64,000 nucleotides of DNA from DASXSB01 sp036506275 (lineage in GTDB: Bacteria > Methylomirabilota > Methylomirabilia > Rokubacteriales > CSP1-6), in the NCBI GenBank assembly GCA_036506275.1, contig DASXSB010000055.1, positions 1 to 64,000 of the forward strand. The letters are read 5' to 3'. Both the position numbers and the translations under genes were made by a program. How positions within the stretch are numbered: the stretch's first letter is position 1; each line of letters begins with the position of its first letter. Positions 7,221-16,225 of the stretch are shown here, piece by piece. The notes beneath the pieces are model-generated. The model was not told where the DNA came from, did not search any database, and saw only the letters and a list, made by a program, of their open reading frames with translations.

Positions 7221-8645
7221 ATGCACATCGTCATCGCGACTGGTCTCGCCCTGCTGCTGGCGCTGCTTCCGGTGGTCGTCGCCGCCGAGGATGCGGAGGC
7301 GCTGCGGCGCGAGCTGGAGCAGATGCGGAAGGACTTCGAGCGGATGCAGCAGCAGTACCAGAAGAGCATCGAGTCCCTCACCGATCGACTGAAGAGGCTC
7401 GAGACGCGGCCGACATCGCCGCCGGCGCCCGCCCCGCCGGGGGCGGGCGTGACGGCGCCGGCGCCGGGGGTGGCGGCCCCGCTCACGCCCCTGGACCTCG
7501 CGCGACCGCGTGAGCCGTTCTCGCTCTACGAGCGGCGCGGCGCCGGCCAGCTCCTGTTCGACATGGGAGTCACCGGGGACTTCGTCGCGAACCTGACCCA
7601 GCGCAATGTCGACAAGGCCAACGCGGGGACGTTCGCGGGCCGCGAGAATCGATTCTTTCCCCGCGAGATCGAGCTGAACCTCTTCGGACAGATCGATCCC
7701 TACGCGCGCGCCGAAGTCCGGATCGAGGCGGGAGAGGAAGCGCCGGGCGCGGAGACGGGAGTGACGCTCGCGGAAGCGACCATCACGCTCCTCTCCCTCC
7801 CATGGGGGTTTCAGGCCAAGCTCGGCCAGATGCGCACACGCTTCGGGCTCACCAACGTGATCCACGAGCACGACCTGCCCTTCGTGGACCGCCCGGACGT
7901 ATTGCGGATGTTCTTCGGCGAAGAGGGACTCACAGAGAAGGGTGTCGAGATCACGTGGGTGCCGCCGCTGCCGTTCTACCTGGAAGTTCTCGGCGGCATC
8001 TTCAACGGTGACAACGAGGCCGCATTCGGGCGTGGCAAGCTGACGGAGCCGCTCATCACCGGCCGCGTGCGAACGTTCTTCGAGATCACCGACACGAGCG
8101 CTATCCAGCTCGGGCTCTCGGTGGCGAACGGCCGCACGGAGGCGCGCCTCAACAGCACGCTCGTCGGGTACGACGTGAAGTACAAGTACCGCCCCGACGG
8201 CTGGCTGCATCCCCTGCTCACGCTCTCGAGCGAGGGCATCTGGTCCATTCGCCGGGTCGAAGTCACCCAGGACGTGGACGTCCCCATCGATACCGATGGC
8301 GACGGTATCCCCGACGACGTGGGGACGATGACCACGTTCGGCAAGCGCACGCGGGATCGGTTCGGCTGGTACGCGCACGCGGAGCTCCAACCGTTCCGGC
8401 GGTGGGCGTTCGGCGCCCGCTTCGATTCCACGCAGTATCTCGAGAACCCGGGCCGGCAGTGGGCGATCGAGCCCTACGTGAGCTTCTTTCCCTCGGAGTT
8501 CCTCCGCTTCCGCCTCGCCTACAAGCACACGGAGCGGACGCATCGGTTCGGGTTCACGGACAACGGTGGGAGCGCCGGCATCATGGACGAGATCTTCCTG
8601 CAGGCCACGTTCGTTCTGGGCGCCCATCCGGCGCATCCATTCTGA
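7221..8645 (+). CDS. Outer-membrane porin-like beta-barrel protein
   Basis: 474 residues: signal peptide (1-21), a heptad-like coiled coil (about 24-65) rich in Glu/Gln/Arg, a Pro/Ala linker, then alternating amphipathic strands with aromatic girdles ending in a Phe-terminal strand (HPAHPF). This coiled-coil-plus-barrel layout is that of OprP/phosphate-selective and related porins. A strong ribosome site (GAGGGGAGG) precedes the ATG. It stands 14 bases before the ZnuA-like gene, so it probably provides the outer-membrane entry route for the metal imported by that system. Confidence 0.78.
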   Translation: MHIVIATGLALLLALLPVVVAAEDAEALRRELEQMRKDFERMQQQYQKSIESLTDRLKRLETRPTSPPAPAPPGAGVTAPAPGVAAPLTPLDLARPREPFSLYERRGAGQLLFDMGVTGDFVANLTQRNVDKANAGTFAGRENRFFPREIELNLFGQIDPYARAEVRIEAGEEAPGAETGVTLAEATITLLSLPWGFQAKLGQMRTRFGLTNVIHEHDLPFVDRPDVLRMFFGEEGLTEKGVEITWVPPLPFYLEVLGGIFNGDNEAAFGRGKLTEPLITGRVRTFFEITDTSAIQLGLSVANGRTEARLNSTLVGYDVKYKYRPDGWLHPLLTLSSEGIWSIRRVEVTQDVDVPIDTDGDGIPDDVGTMTTFGKRTRDRFGWYAHAELQPFRRWAFGARFDSTQYLENPGRQWAIEPYVSFFPSEFLRFRLAYKHTERTHRFGFTDNGGSAGIMDEIFLQATFVLGAHPAHPF

Positions 8646-8659
8646 GCGGAGGACAGTGC

Positions 8660-9577
8660 ATGAAACAGATCCTCACCCGATTGCTCCTGGCCTTGGTATT
8701 GGCGGGCGTGGCCGCGGTCCCCGGCGCCGGCGCGCCCAAGCTCCGGGTGGTTGCCACGATCCCCGACCTCAAATCGCTGACCGAGGCGGTAGGGGGTGAT
8801 CTCGTGGACGTGGACGCGCTCGCGCGCGGAAACCAGAACGCGCACGAGGTGGAGGTGCGGCCGAGCCAGATGCTCAAGCTGCGTCGCGCCGACGTCCTCA
8901 TCGAGAACGGCCTCGAGCTCGACCGTTGGGTGGACGTCGTAGTGCTCGGAGCCAACAATTCGAAGATCGTCCGCGGCGCCCCTGGCGTCATCGACGTCTC
9001 CCGCGGAGTGCCCGTCCTCGAGGTGCCGACCACGCGCGTCGACCGCTCCCTTGGCGACGTCCATCCCCAGGGGAATCCGCACTTCTCGCTCGATCCGGGG
9101 ATTGCTCCCATCATCACCCAGAACATCGTCGACGGCCTCGCGCGGGTGGCGCCCGAGCACCGGGCGACCTTCGAGCGGAATCGCGAGCAGTTCCTCGCCA
9201 AGCTGGAGAACGCGATGGCGGGGTGGACGAAGACGATGGCGCCGTTCCGGGGGGCAAAGGTCATCGTCTATCACCCGCAGTGGATTTATCTGGTGATGCG
9301 CTTCGGTCTCGTTCAGGCCAACACGCTCGAAGACCGGGCCGGAATCCCCGCGTCGCCGTCCCACGTGGCTCGGGTCATCCGCCAGATGAAGGACGAGGGC
9401 ATCAAGGTCATCATCGTGGAACCGTGGAACGATCAACGTCTCGCGGCGAGGGTGGCCGAAGAGGCAGGCGGCCGCGCGGTCGTGCTCGCATCGATGGTGG
9501 GCGCAGTCAAGGACACCGACTCGTACATTTCGGCTATCGACTACAACGTGAGGACGCTGGCAGAAGCGCTGCGATAG
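8660..9577 (+). CDS. Metal ABC transporter substrate-binding protein (ZnuA/TroA family)
   Basis: 305-residue periplasmic protein with a signal peptide (1-25). The cluster A-I metal ligands are visible: His62 (NAHEVEVRPS), His141 (GNPHFSLDP), His205 (VYHPQW) and an acidic ligand near Glu254 (IIVEPW). The long backbone helix of the family lies between the two lobes. No His-rich loop is present. Three His plus an acid are compatible with Zn(II) or Mn(II). ATG at 8660 follows GCGGAGGA at good spacing. The permease gene follows after 15 bases; no ATPase gene accompanies them. Confidence 0.9.
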   Translation: MKQILTRLLLALVLAGVAAVPGAGAPKLRVVATIPDLKSLTEAVGGDLVDVDALARGNQNAHEVEVRPSQMLKLRRADVLIENGLELDRWVDVVVLGANNSKIVRGAPGVIDVSRGVPVLEVPTTRVDRSLGDVHPQGNPHFSLDPGIAPIITQNIVDGLARVAPEHRATFERNREQFLAKLENAMAGWTKTMAPFRGAKVIVYHPQWIYLVMRFGLVQANTLEDRAGIPASPSHVARVIRQMKDEGIKVIIVEPWNDQRLAARVAEEAGGRAVVLASMVGAVKDTDSYISAIDYNVRTLAEALR

Positions 9578-9592
9578 AATACCGGCGTCATC

Positions 9593-10456
9593 ATGCTCGG
9601 CGACCTGCTTGCCCTCCTCTGGGCGCCGTTCCTCATGTGCCTGGTGCTCACGGGTATCCACGCCTACCTCGGGATCCACGTCATCGCGCGAGAGGTGGTC
9701 TTCGTGGACATCGCGATGGCCCAGATCGCCGCCCTCGGCGCGACGGCCGCGTTTCTCTTCGGGTTCGAGATGGAGACGTGGGTCGCCTACGTGTTCGGGC
9801 TCTCCGCCACCCTCGTGGGCGCCGTCGTGCTCGCCCTCACCCGCAGCCGCGAGCGCCACGTGTCGCAGGAGGCCGTGATCGGCGTCGTGTATGCCGTCTC
9901 GGCGGCGGCAGCGGTGCTGCTCTCGGATCGCGCGCCCCACGGCGCCGAGCACGTGCGCGCGATGCTCGTAGGTGACATCCTCGCCGTGCGCGGCGGCGAG
10001 GTGGTGAAGGTGGCAGTGCTGTACACGCTGGTGGGGCTGCTCCACTGGCTCTGCCGCCGCCCGTTCTTCCTGATCTCCGTCGATCCCGTGCGCGCCTACG
10101 CGGAGGGCTGGCGGGTGCGGCTATGGGATCTCCTCTTCTACGCGTCGTTCGGGGTGGTGGTGACGAGCTCCGTGCGTATCGCCGGCGTACTGCTGGTCTT
10201 CTCGTACCTGATCGTCCCCGCCCTCGCCGGCGTTACCCTCGGCGGCACCATCGGCGCCCGCCTCCTGATCGGCTGGGCCTTCGGCACCGTGGTGAGCGTG
10301 CTCGGTATCGCCGCCTCCGCCGCGTTCGACTTTCCCACCGGCGCGACCGTCGTGTGCGCGTTCGGCCTCACGCTGATCGTCCTTTGGACCGTCTCGCGTG
10401 CGCTCGGCCAGCGCATCCCCGGCGCGGAAGCGATGCGACCGGCGTCTCAGCGCTGA
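9593..10456 (+). CDS. Metal ABC transporter permease (ZnuB-like, ABC-3 family)
   Basis: 287-residue integral membrane protein with about eight hydrophobic helices, and the family start MLGDLLALLWAPFLMC followed by GIHAYLGIHVIAREVVFVD. It carries the substrate through the inner membrane for the preceding binding protein. A -10-like TAGAAT (9575-9580) overlaps the preceding stop codon and lies 12 bases before the ATG, so the gene may also have its own promoter. No ATP-binding subunit is encoded next to it or elsewhere in the window. Confidence 0.9.
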   Translation: MLGDLLALLWAPFLMCLVLTGIHAYLGIHVIAREVVFVDIAMAQIAALGATAAFLFGFEMETWVAYVFGLSATLVGAVVLALTRSRERHVSQEAVIGVVYAVSAAAAVLLSDRAPHGAEHVRAMLVGDILAVRGGEVVKVAVLYTLVGLLHWLCRRPFFLISVDPVRAYAEGWRVRLWDLLFYASFGVVVTSSVRIAGVLLVFSYLIVPALAGVTLGGTIGARLLIGWAFGTVVSVLGIAASAAFDFPTGATVVCAFGLTLIVLWTVSRALGQRIPGAEAMRPASQR

Positions 10457-10851
10457 TGCGGGTCGCGGCCGCCGTCGTCTTCGGCGTCGCGCTGGCGACG
10501 GGTTGTGCCAGCTCGGCTACGCTCCGTGATGTCCGCCAGATCGCCGGCTCCTGGCAGGGCCGCGCCTCCAACGTGCTCGGTCATGCCCCCGCCACCATCA
10601 CGATCAACGAGGACGGGACCTATACCGGCACCATGTTCCTGGATGATGGCGAGCGGCGGTTCGCGGGCGCGATCGTCGTCCTCGATGGCCGACGCGCGCG
10701 CTACATGGGCACCGCGGGCGGCGGCAGCGTGCGACTGGAAGGGCGCGACGCGAAGACGCTGCGCTTCGTGCAGGATGGGGGCGGCGGGGGCGCCTCCTTC
10801 ACGCCGGCGCCGATGCCGACGCCGACATCCGCGCCTGCGTCCACGCGATGA
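10456..10851 (+). CDS. Small lipoprotein, function unknown
   Basis: 131 residues. A short signal ends at ALATGC, giving a lipidated Cys17. The rest is a small beta-rich domain (IAGSWQGRASN, GTYTGTMFLDDG, then VRLEGRD) resembling lipocalin-like 'extracellular sensing' domains, with a Pro/Thr tail. Its ATG shares one base with the stop of the permease gene (TGATG), so it is co-translated with the metal transporter. I do not recognise a named family. Confidence 0.75.
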   Translation: MRVAAAVVFGVALATGCASSATLRDVRQIAGSWQGRASNVLGHAPATITINEDGTYTGTMFLDDGERRFAGAIVVLDGRRARYMGTAGGGSVRLEGRDAKTLRFVQDGGGGGASFTPAPMPTPTSAPASTR

Positions 10852-10855
10852 GGAG

Positions 10856-11512
10856 GTGGCGGCTCTGTCGTCGCGGGCGTTGAAGCGGCCTCTCCCCCGG
10901 CGCGCCGGCGCCCGCCGTCTCCTGCACCCGCACGCGGTGGTGGCGGTGATGGGCGCGTTCTTCGTCGCGCTCGCCCTCACCATCCTCTTCTTCGGCACGC
11001 CGCCCGCCGACAGCGCGATCCGCGACGCGCTCCTCTCCCTGGCCTCACCCGGCGTCCTCGGCTTCATCAAGGTCATCAATCACGCCGGCGACAAGTGGTT
11101 CCTCGTTCCTGGCAGCCTGTTGCTCTTCGTGGTCTTCGCGCGCGCGCGCCGGACGTGGTGGGTCTGGGCGGGGCTCATGGTGACGGCGCCGCTGCTGGAG
11201 GGCCTTCTCAAGGAAGCGATCGGCCGCTCGCGGCCCGAGCACAGCTCCCTCGGCTTCCCGAGCGGCCACGCCACCGCCGCCGCCGCCTTCTTCGGAGCGG
11301 TGATCTACCTCGCGGACTCGCTCCCGCCGCTCGTGCGCGTCGTCGTGCGCGTGCTCGCCGTCGTCGTCATCCTGCTCGTCGCCGTCGCCCGCGTGGTCCT
11401 CCGCGCGCACTGGCCCTCGGACGCGCTCGGCGGCGTGGCCCTCGGCCTCGGCCTCGCCGCCGCCGCCGCTCTCATCGCCGATCGCCTGGACCCGCGGACG
11501 GCGCGGCGCTGA
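10856..11512 (+). CDS. PAP2-family phosphatase, membrane bound
   Basis: About 218 residues with six membrane helices. The three phosphatase motifs are present: KEAIGRSRP (KX6RP), PSGH (general acid His), and RVVLRAHWPSD (SRX5HX3D type, with the Ser replaced). Such enzymes dephosphorylate phosphatidic acid, PG-phosphate or undecaprenyl pyrophosphate on the outer side of the inner membrane. The start is uncertain: GTG at 10856 directly abuts an AGGAGG, CTG at 10865 and TTG at 10880 are better spaced but rarer. The true substrate cannot be predicted. Confidence 0.85.
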   Translation: MAALSSRALKRPLPRRAGARRLLHPHAVVAVMGAFFVALALTILFFGTPPADSAIRDALLSLASPGVLGFIKVINHAGDKWFLVPGSLLLFVVFARARRTWWVWAGLMVTAPLLEGLLKEAIGRSRPEHSSLGFPSGHATAAAAFFGAVIYLADSLPPLVRVVVRVLAVVVILLVAVARVVLRAHWPSDALGGVALGLGLAAAAALIADRLDPRTARR

Positions 11513-11521
11513 GCGCCGCCA

Positions 11522-12133
11522 TCACTTCCGCCGCCACTGCCCGCCCTCGTCCTGGATCCAGGTGCCCGCCTCCACGCGCTCGCGGTTCTGCCGGGCGAAC
11601 GCCGCCTGCACGCGCGCGATGTCGCCCGGTGGCATGCTGTTCTGCTGCACGAGCGTCTGGTAGAGCTTCATGCGGTCGGCGTTCTCCGCGCCCACGAGGG
11701 CGCCGCCGTCCGGGCTGCAGCCGGTTCCCGAGCGCGCCTCCACGAGGCCCTGGTTGTTCTCGCCGATGCAGCCCTTGGTCATCTCCGCCGCGAGCTGGGG
11801 GTAGCGTGCGGAGCGCGACTGGATGACGGCCATGACTTCCGGCGTCCGCGTCTTCAACTCCGGCACCTGCGCCTCCGCCGCCGCCGGCTGCAGCCACGTC
11901 GTGAAGCTCGCAAGCGCGGGGAGGACACCCTCGCTCCGCGGCGGAGTGGCGGCGGGAGCGTCCGTGGGCGCCTGCTTCGGCGCCCGCACGAGATCCTCGA
12001 TGCTGGAGGCGGCGCTGTCGATTTTTTCCTGAGGAAAATGCACGTTGACGGTGACGGCGAGACAGCCGGCGAGCAGCAGCGCGCTCCCCGGCGAAAAGAA
12101 CTTCAGCACACGCGTGACGACGGCGATTCTCAT
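11522..12133 (-). CDS. ydbL: YdbL-like DUF1318 protein with lipoprotein N-terminus
   Basis: 203 residues. The signal ends at LLLAGC (Cys24), predicting a lipoprotein. Residues 24-50 (VTVNVHFPQEKID then a short amphipathic helix) recall the short strand segment of YnbE. From about residue 95 the chain is DUF1318/YdbL-like (ELKTRTPEVMAVIQ, KLYQTLV, IARVQAAFARQN, WIQDEGGQW). Start ATG and the YdbH stop overlap as ATGA. In E. coli, YdbL works with YdbH-YnbE in phospholipid transport to the outer membrane; here YnbE and YdbL functions may sit on one chain (inference). Confidence 0.8.
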   Translation of the reverse strand: MRIAVVTRVLKFFSPGSALLLAGCLAVTVNVHFPQEKIDSAASSIEDLVRAPKQAPTDAPAATPPRSEGVLPALASFTTWLQPAAAEAQVPELKTRTPEVMAVIQSRSARYPQLAAEMTKGCIGENNQGLVEARSGTGCSPDGGALVGAENADRMKLYQTLVQQNSMPPGDIARVQAAFARQNRERVEAGTWIQDEGGQWRRK

Positions 12134-14277
12134 GGCGTGGCTCCTCCTCCGAGCGCGCGCTCCAGCACGGAGAGCGGCATGTTGCGAATGTTGATCGCTT
12201 CCACCGGTGCCGGAAAGATTCCGAGGCGCTTCTTTCCTCGCAGCGAGAGGTCGATGTAGCCCGCGCCCTCGGCGTAGCGGAGCTCGCCCTCCAGCGTCTG
12301 ATACTCGAACACACGCAGGTTTTCGAGCGTTCGCCGCAAGATCCCCGTCGACTCCACCTCCACCGCGGGCGACTCCAGCAAGCGCTGGAGGGCGTCGATG
12401 GCGATCTCGCCGCCGTCGTCCTCCGAGTGCAGCCGTGCCACCGCCACCAGCCCCTCCGCGACCGAGGCCTGCGCGCTCACGAAGTAGCCGACGCGCCCGG
12501 TGACGCGTCCCACCGCGGACGCCAGCTCGCGGACCACCGCGTCGAGATCGACGTGCTCGCCCTCCACGCGCGCCCGCAGCGGGAGCGCGCGACCATCGAT
12601 CGCCGCCTCCAGCCAGCCACCGCCGCGCCCGGCGTAATGCGTGTAGGCGAGGTCGGGGACGGCGAGGAGCCCGTCCACGAGGCGCGGAGTGCCGAGCACC
12701 CGATCGACGGCGAGACGGAAGACGTTGGCGCGCTCGACGAACAGGCTGCCGGCGCCTTCGGGCGTCGATGTCCGCCACACCACCGGCACGGTCGCCCGTG
12801 CATTGGTGATCTCCATCGGCCCGGGGAACGTCAGCGTCGCCCGGTCGAGGCGAGCATCGACGCGCCCGCTGAACCCCACGCTCCCGGTGCGCCGAAGCTC
12901 GCCCACGAGCCGCGCGCTTCCCGCCAGCTTCGTGTCCGCGCCGAACAGCGGAGCTATGCGTGCGAAGTCATCGATGCGGCCGTCCACGGTCACCGGCCAT
13001 GCCTGACCGGCCGCCGACGCCGCCGTGACCACGGCCACGGGCTGGCCGTCGCGACTCAGCGTGAGCGTGGAAGGTTCGAGGGCGGCGAGATCGAGGTCGG
13101 CGCCGCGTGTGGCCCGACCGCGCGCGATCAGCGCGCCGTCGAGGGGACCGACGCCGAACGCGCTCAGCTGGCGCGCGCGCACGTCGGTTGCGATCGTCAC
13201 CGCCGCCTCGGCGAGAACGCCGGCGAAGGTGGCGGCCACCGCCCCCGCGCGCAGCGCGCCCGGCGGCGCCGCCAGCCCGAGGCGCGTCCACAGCGCGCTC
13301 GCATCGAAGCGCGTGACGTTCACGACGCCGTCGAAGGCGCCGTCCCCGACGGTGTAGCGGAGGCGGCCGTCGAAGGCGCCGTCGCCGCCCGCACTTGCCG
13401 CCGTCGCGTCCACCCGCCCCGTCCGAGCGTCGTGGCGAGCGGCGTAGTCGACGGCGGCCGCGGACTCGCCTGTTCCCACCGTGAGACGTCCCGACGCCGC
13501 CGCGTCGCCACCACGGCGGAGGGCGACGGTGGCGCGCGTCGCCAGCGGCGCGCGCGCGTCGAGCGCGACCGGCATCAGCGCCGCCACCTGCTCGCCGCGC
13601 GCGGTGAGGTCGATGGCGATGTCCACGCCGTCGGCGCCGGCGGGGATCGCGTGCGCGGAGAGACGGACGCCCTCGGGTTGGCTCCGATCCTGAAATCCGA
13701 GGGCGAGCGTGACGTCGCCGGCGCGCTTTTCGCCGTTCACCTCGAAGGCGTACGTGGTACCGCGGTGGCGGAGCTGTCCGCCCGAGAGGCGGACGCGAAG
13801 CCCCGCCGGCGAGTCGAGGAGCGCGCGCAGGCGCACGCGCATGGCGTCGATCGTATTTTTCGCGGCCGCGTCGGCTCCGGGCTCGGCCGCGACGCGAACG
13901 ATGGGCGGCGCGGCCGCGATGCGAAGATTCCGCGGCGCGCGGTCGAGAAAGCCGGCAACACCGATGTCCCCGGGGACGTCCCGGGGCCCGCCCGTCGGAC
14001 CAGGCTCGGCGGGATCGGAGCGAAGCTCCAGGGCCTCCGCGCGCAGCTCGAACGGGCCGTGCGGTCCCGGCGGAAGGTGAACGTCGCGCAGCATCACCCG
14101 GTCTCCCATGACGCGCGCGCTTCCGACCGTCACCGGCAGCCCGGTCTCGCGAGCGAGAATGACCCCGATCGCGCGCCCGGCGCGGCGCTCCTGGCTGGCG
14201 AGAAGACTCGTCCATCCGGCCGCGGTAACGATGGCAGCCGCCAGCGCCACGGCGGTGAGCGGAGGGAAGGTCAGCAT
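12130..14277 (-). CDS. ydbH: YdbH-family AsmA-like intermembrane lipid-transport protein
   Basis: 715 residues. There is one N-terminal membrane helix (LTAVALAAAIVTAAGW), then a long series of beta-strands with repeated 'LRADALELRSD'-type segments, as in AsmA-like bridge proteins. The C-terminal 150 residues carry the YdbH/PF11739-type region (IDALQRLLESPAVEVES, YQTLEGELRYAEG, then VEAINIRNMPL). E. coli YdbH forms a hydrophobic groove that spans the periplasm and moves phospholipids outward with YnbE. The ATGA overlap with the YdbL gene supports a joint role. GTG at 14289 is an alternative start. Confidence 0.82.
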   Translation of the reverse strand: MLTFPPLTAVALAAAIVTAAGWTSLLASQERRAGRAIGVILARETGLPVTVGSARVMGDRVMLRDVHLPPGPHGPFELRAEALELRSDPAEPGPTGGPRDVPGDIGVAGFLDRAPRNLRIAAAPPIVRVAAEPGADAAAKNTIDAMRVRLRALLDSPAGLRVRLSGGQLRHRGTTYAFEVNGEKRAGDVTLALGFQDRSQPEGVRLSAHAIPAGADGVDIAIDLTARGEQVAALMPVALDARAPLATRATVALRRGGDAAASGRLTVGTGESAAAVDYAARHDARTGRVDATAASAGGDGAFDGRLRYTVGDGAFDGVVNVTRFDASALWTRLGLAAPPGALRAGAVAATFAGVLAEAAVTIATDVRARQLSAFGVGPLDGALIARGRATRGADLDLAALEPSTLTLSRDGQPVAVVTAASAAGQAWPVTVDGRIDDFARIAPLFGADTKLAGSARLVGELRRTGSVGFSGRVDARLDRATLTFPGPMEITNARATVPVVWRTSTPEGAGSLFVERANVFRLAVDRVLGTPRLVDGLLAVPDLAYTHYAGRGGGWLEAAIDGRALPLRARVEGEHVDLDAVVRELASAVGRVTGRVGYFVSAQASVAEGLVAVARLHSEDDGGEIAIDALQRLLESPAVEVESTGILRRTLENLRVFEYQTLEGELRYAEGAGYIDLSLRGKKRLGIFPAPVEAINIRNMPLSVLERALGGGATP

Positions 14278-14378
14278 GGCGTCACTCACCGTATCAGACG
14301 CCGACGACCCGGCGGGAATTCTGGCGGGCGCCCGGAAACGACGGAACCGACGCGACCGCCGCCGGCGAAGGCGCGGGG

Positions 14379-15548
14379 CTAGTAACTCTTGGGAAGGCCG
14401 AGCACGTGCTCCGACAGATGATTCAGCACCATCTGCTGGGACACGGGCGCGATCTTGTAGAGGCGCACCTCCCGCCAGAGCCGCTCGACGTGGAACTCTT
14501 TCGCGTAGCCGTAGCCACCGTGCGTCTGCACGGCGACGTCGCACGCCTCGAAGCCGGCGTCGGCCGCGAGGAGCTTGGCGGCGTTGGCTTCGGCGCCGCA
14601 GGGGCGCCCGTGATCGAACAGCCACGCCGCCTTCAGGCACATCAGCTCGGCGCTCTCGAGCTTCGCCCACGCCAGCGCGAGCGGATGGGCGACGGCCTGG
14701 TTCTGTCCGATGGGCCGATCGAAGACGATGCGCTCCTTGGCGTACTGGACGGCGCGCTCGAGGGCGGCGCGTCCGATGCCGACGGCCTCGATGCCGGTGA
14801 ACACGCGCTCGGGATTGAGGGAGTCGAGGAGGTGGTAGAACCCGAGCCCGACCTCGCCCACCACGTTCTCCGAGGGCACCTCGAGGCCGTCGATGAAGAT
14901 CTCGTTGGAATCGACGGCGGCGCGCCCGAGCTTCTCGATCTCGCGCACGGTGATGCGGGCACGGTCGAACTCGGTGAAGAACAGCGTCATGCCCCGAAAC
15001 GGCTTCCCCGGATTCGCCTCCCGCGGCTCCGTGCGCGCGAGGAGGAGGATGTGGGTGGCGTGCTTGGCGTTGGTGTTCCACACCTTGCGGCCGTTGACGA
15101 CGAAGCGATCGCCGCGCCGCTCCGCGCGCGTCTGGATGCGCGAGGTGTCGGTGCCGGCGTTGGGCTCGGTGACGCCGAATGACATCACGATCTCGCCCGT
15201 GGCCATCTTCGGCAGGTATCGACGGCGCAGGTCCTCGCTGCCGTGCTTGATCACGGGCAAGGGCGGGAACATGTAGAAGTGGACGGGCGACGCGCCGCTG
15301 GTGCCCGCGCCCGCCGCGCAGATCTCGTGGAGAAGGATGGCCGCCTCCGTCACGCCGAGCCCGGCCCCGCCGTACGCCTCCGGGATGATGGTGCCGAGCC
15401 AGCCCGCCTCTGCGAAGGCGCGCACGAACTCCCACGGATACTCGGCGGCGCGGTCCTTCTCCCGCCAGTACTCGGCCGAGAAGGCGCGGGCCTGGCTCGC
15501 GACCTCCTTGCGAATCAGCTCCTGCTGCTCGGTCAGCGAGAAATCCAT
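14379..15548 (-). CDS. Acyl-CoA dehydrogenase family protein
   Basis: 389-residue flavoprotein of acyl-CoA oxidation. The three family domains are visible: N-terminal helices, the middle beta domain with FGVTEPNAGTD, and the C-terminal helical domain with VQTHGGYGY. At the usual catalytic Glu site near the C-terminus the sequence is YKIAPVS, so that Glu is missing; Glu247 in LNPERV lies where isovaleryl-CoA dehydrogenase carries its base. The ATG has an upstream GGGGAGG, and a -10-like TAGAAT (15583-15578) overlaps the stop of the preceding gene, so it may have its own promoter. The substrate is unknown. Confidence 0.93.
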   Translation of the reverse strand: MDFSLTEQQELIRKEVASQARAFSAEYWREKDRAAEYPWEFVRAFAEAGWLGTIIPEAYGGAGLGVTEAAILLHEICAAGAGTSGASPVHFYMFPPLPVIKHGSEDLRRRYLPKMATGEIVMSFGVTEPNAGTDTSRIQTRAERRGDRFVVNGRKVWNTNAKHATHILLLARTEPREANPGKPFRGMTLFFTEFDRARITVREIEKLGRAAVDSNEIFIDGLEVPSENVVGEVGLGFYHLLDSLNPERVFTGIEAVGIGRAALERAVQYAKERIVFDRPIGQNQAVAHPLALAWAKLESAELMCLKAAWLFDHGRPCGAEANAAKLLAADAGFEACDVAVQTHGGYGYAKEFHVERLWREVRLYKIAPVSQQMVLNHLSEHVLGLPKSY

Positions 15549-15580
15549 GGCGTCCTCCCCCGCGGTCTCCGCTCGCGATT

Positions 15581-16225
15581 CTACCGCGCCACCCCGGGCG
15601 GCATCGGGATGGGATCGGGCAGCGTACTGCCCTCGTAGAGGACGCGCTGGACCGTCGTGCGCTGGCGCCGATCTGCGAGCCACGCCGCCAGCCGGCGCTC
15701 CGTCTCCGCGGCCTGGAGCCGCTCCCGCGCGCTCGCCTGCTCCGCTTCGCTGTGGACACCGGCGCCGAGGGCCGCCGTCACGTCGTCGGGAAGGACAAAA
15801 GCGAACTCGCGAAAGCGCACCTCGATGAAGCGCTCCCAGCGCGAGTGGTCGCCCACCATCGCCCGCGCGCGCCCGGCTTCGACGGCGACGCGTTCGAGCC
15901 ACGCGTCGAGGGCGGCGGCACCGCCGAACCGCTGCGCCACCGTCCCCCACGCCGCCTCCACCTCGTCGGGTCCGCCGCCGATGCCCAGTCGCTGCGCCTC
16001 CGCGACCACCAGCCACGCGTCGAGGAGACGATCGACATCGGGGGGCGTGATGGCGGCGTTGGTGGCGGTGAAGCCGAAGAGCCCGAGGGCGCGCGCGAGG
16101 GCGACGTCGCTGGCGGTGGCGACGCGGCCCTCCACCTCGCCCACGACGGCGTCCACGAGGTCGGCCGCGCGCAGCGGTGCCGTCGCCAGCAGGAGAGCGA
16201 GGAGGGCGCCGGCGATGACGCGCAT
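15581..16225 (-). CDS. SurA-like periplasmic chaperone lacking a PPIase domain
   Basis: 214 residues with a signal peptide (1-20). Residues 21-120 resemble the SurA N-terminal chaperone module (VDAVVGEVEGRVATASDV, then LLDAWLVVAEA). A C-terminal helix rich in Glu/Arg follows, but no parvulin domain is present. Its ATG shares a base with the stop codon of the Omp85 gene (TGATG), so the two are co-translated. Likely role: escort of unfolded outer-membrane proteins to the neighbouring Omp85 assembly protein. The assignment rests on fold resemblance. Confidence 0.7.
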   Translation of the reverse strand: MRVIAGALLALLLATAPLRAADLVDAVVGEVEGRVATASDVALARALGLFGFTATNAAITPPDVDRLLDAWLVVAEAQRLGIGGGPDEVEAAWGTVAQRFGGAAALDAWLERVAVEAGRARAMVGDHSRWERFIEVRFREFAFVLPDDVTAALGAGVHSEAEQASARERLQAAETERRLAAWLADRRQRTTVQRVLYEGSTLPDPIPMPPGVAR

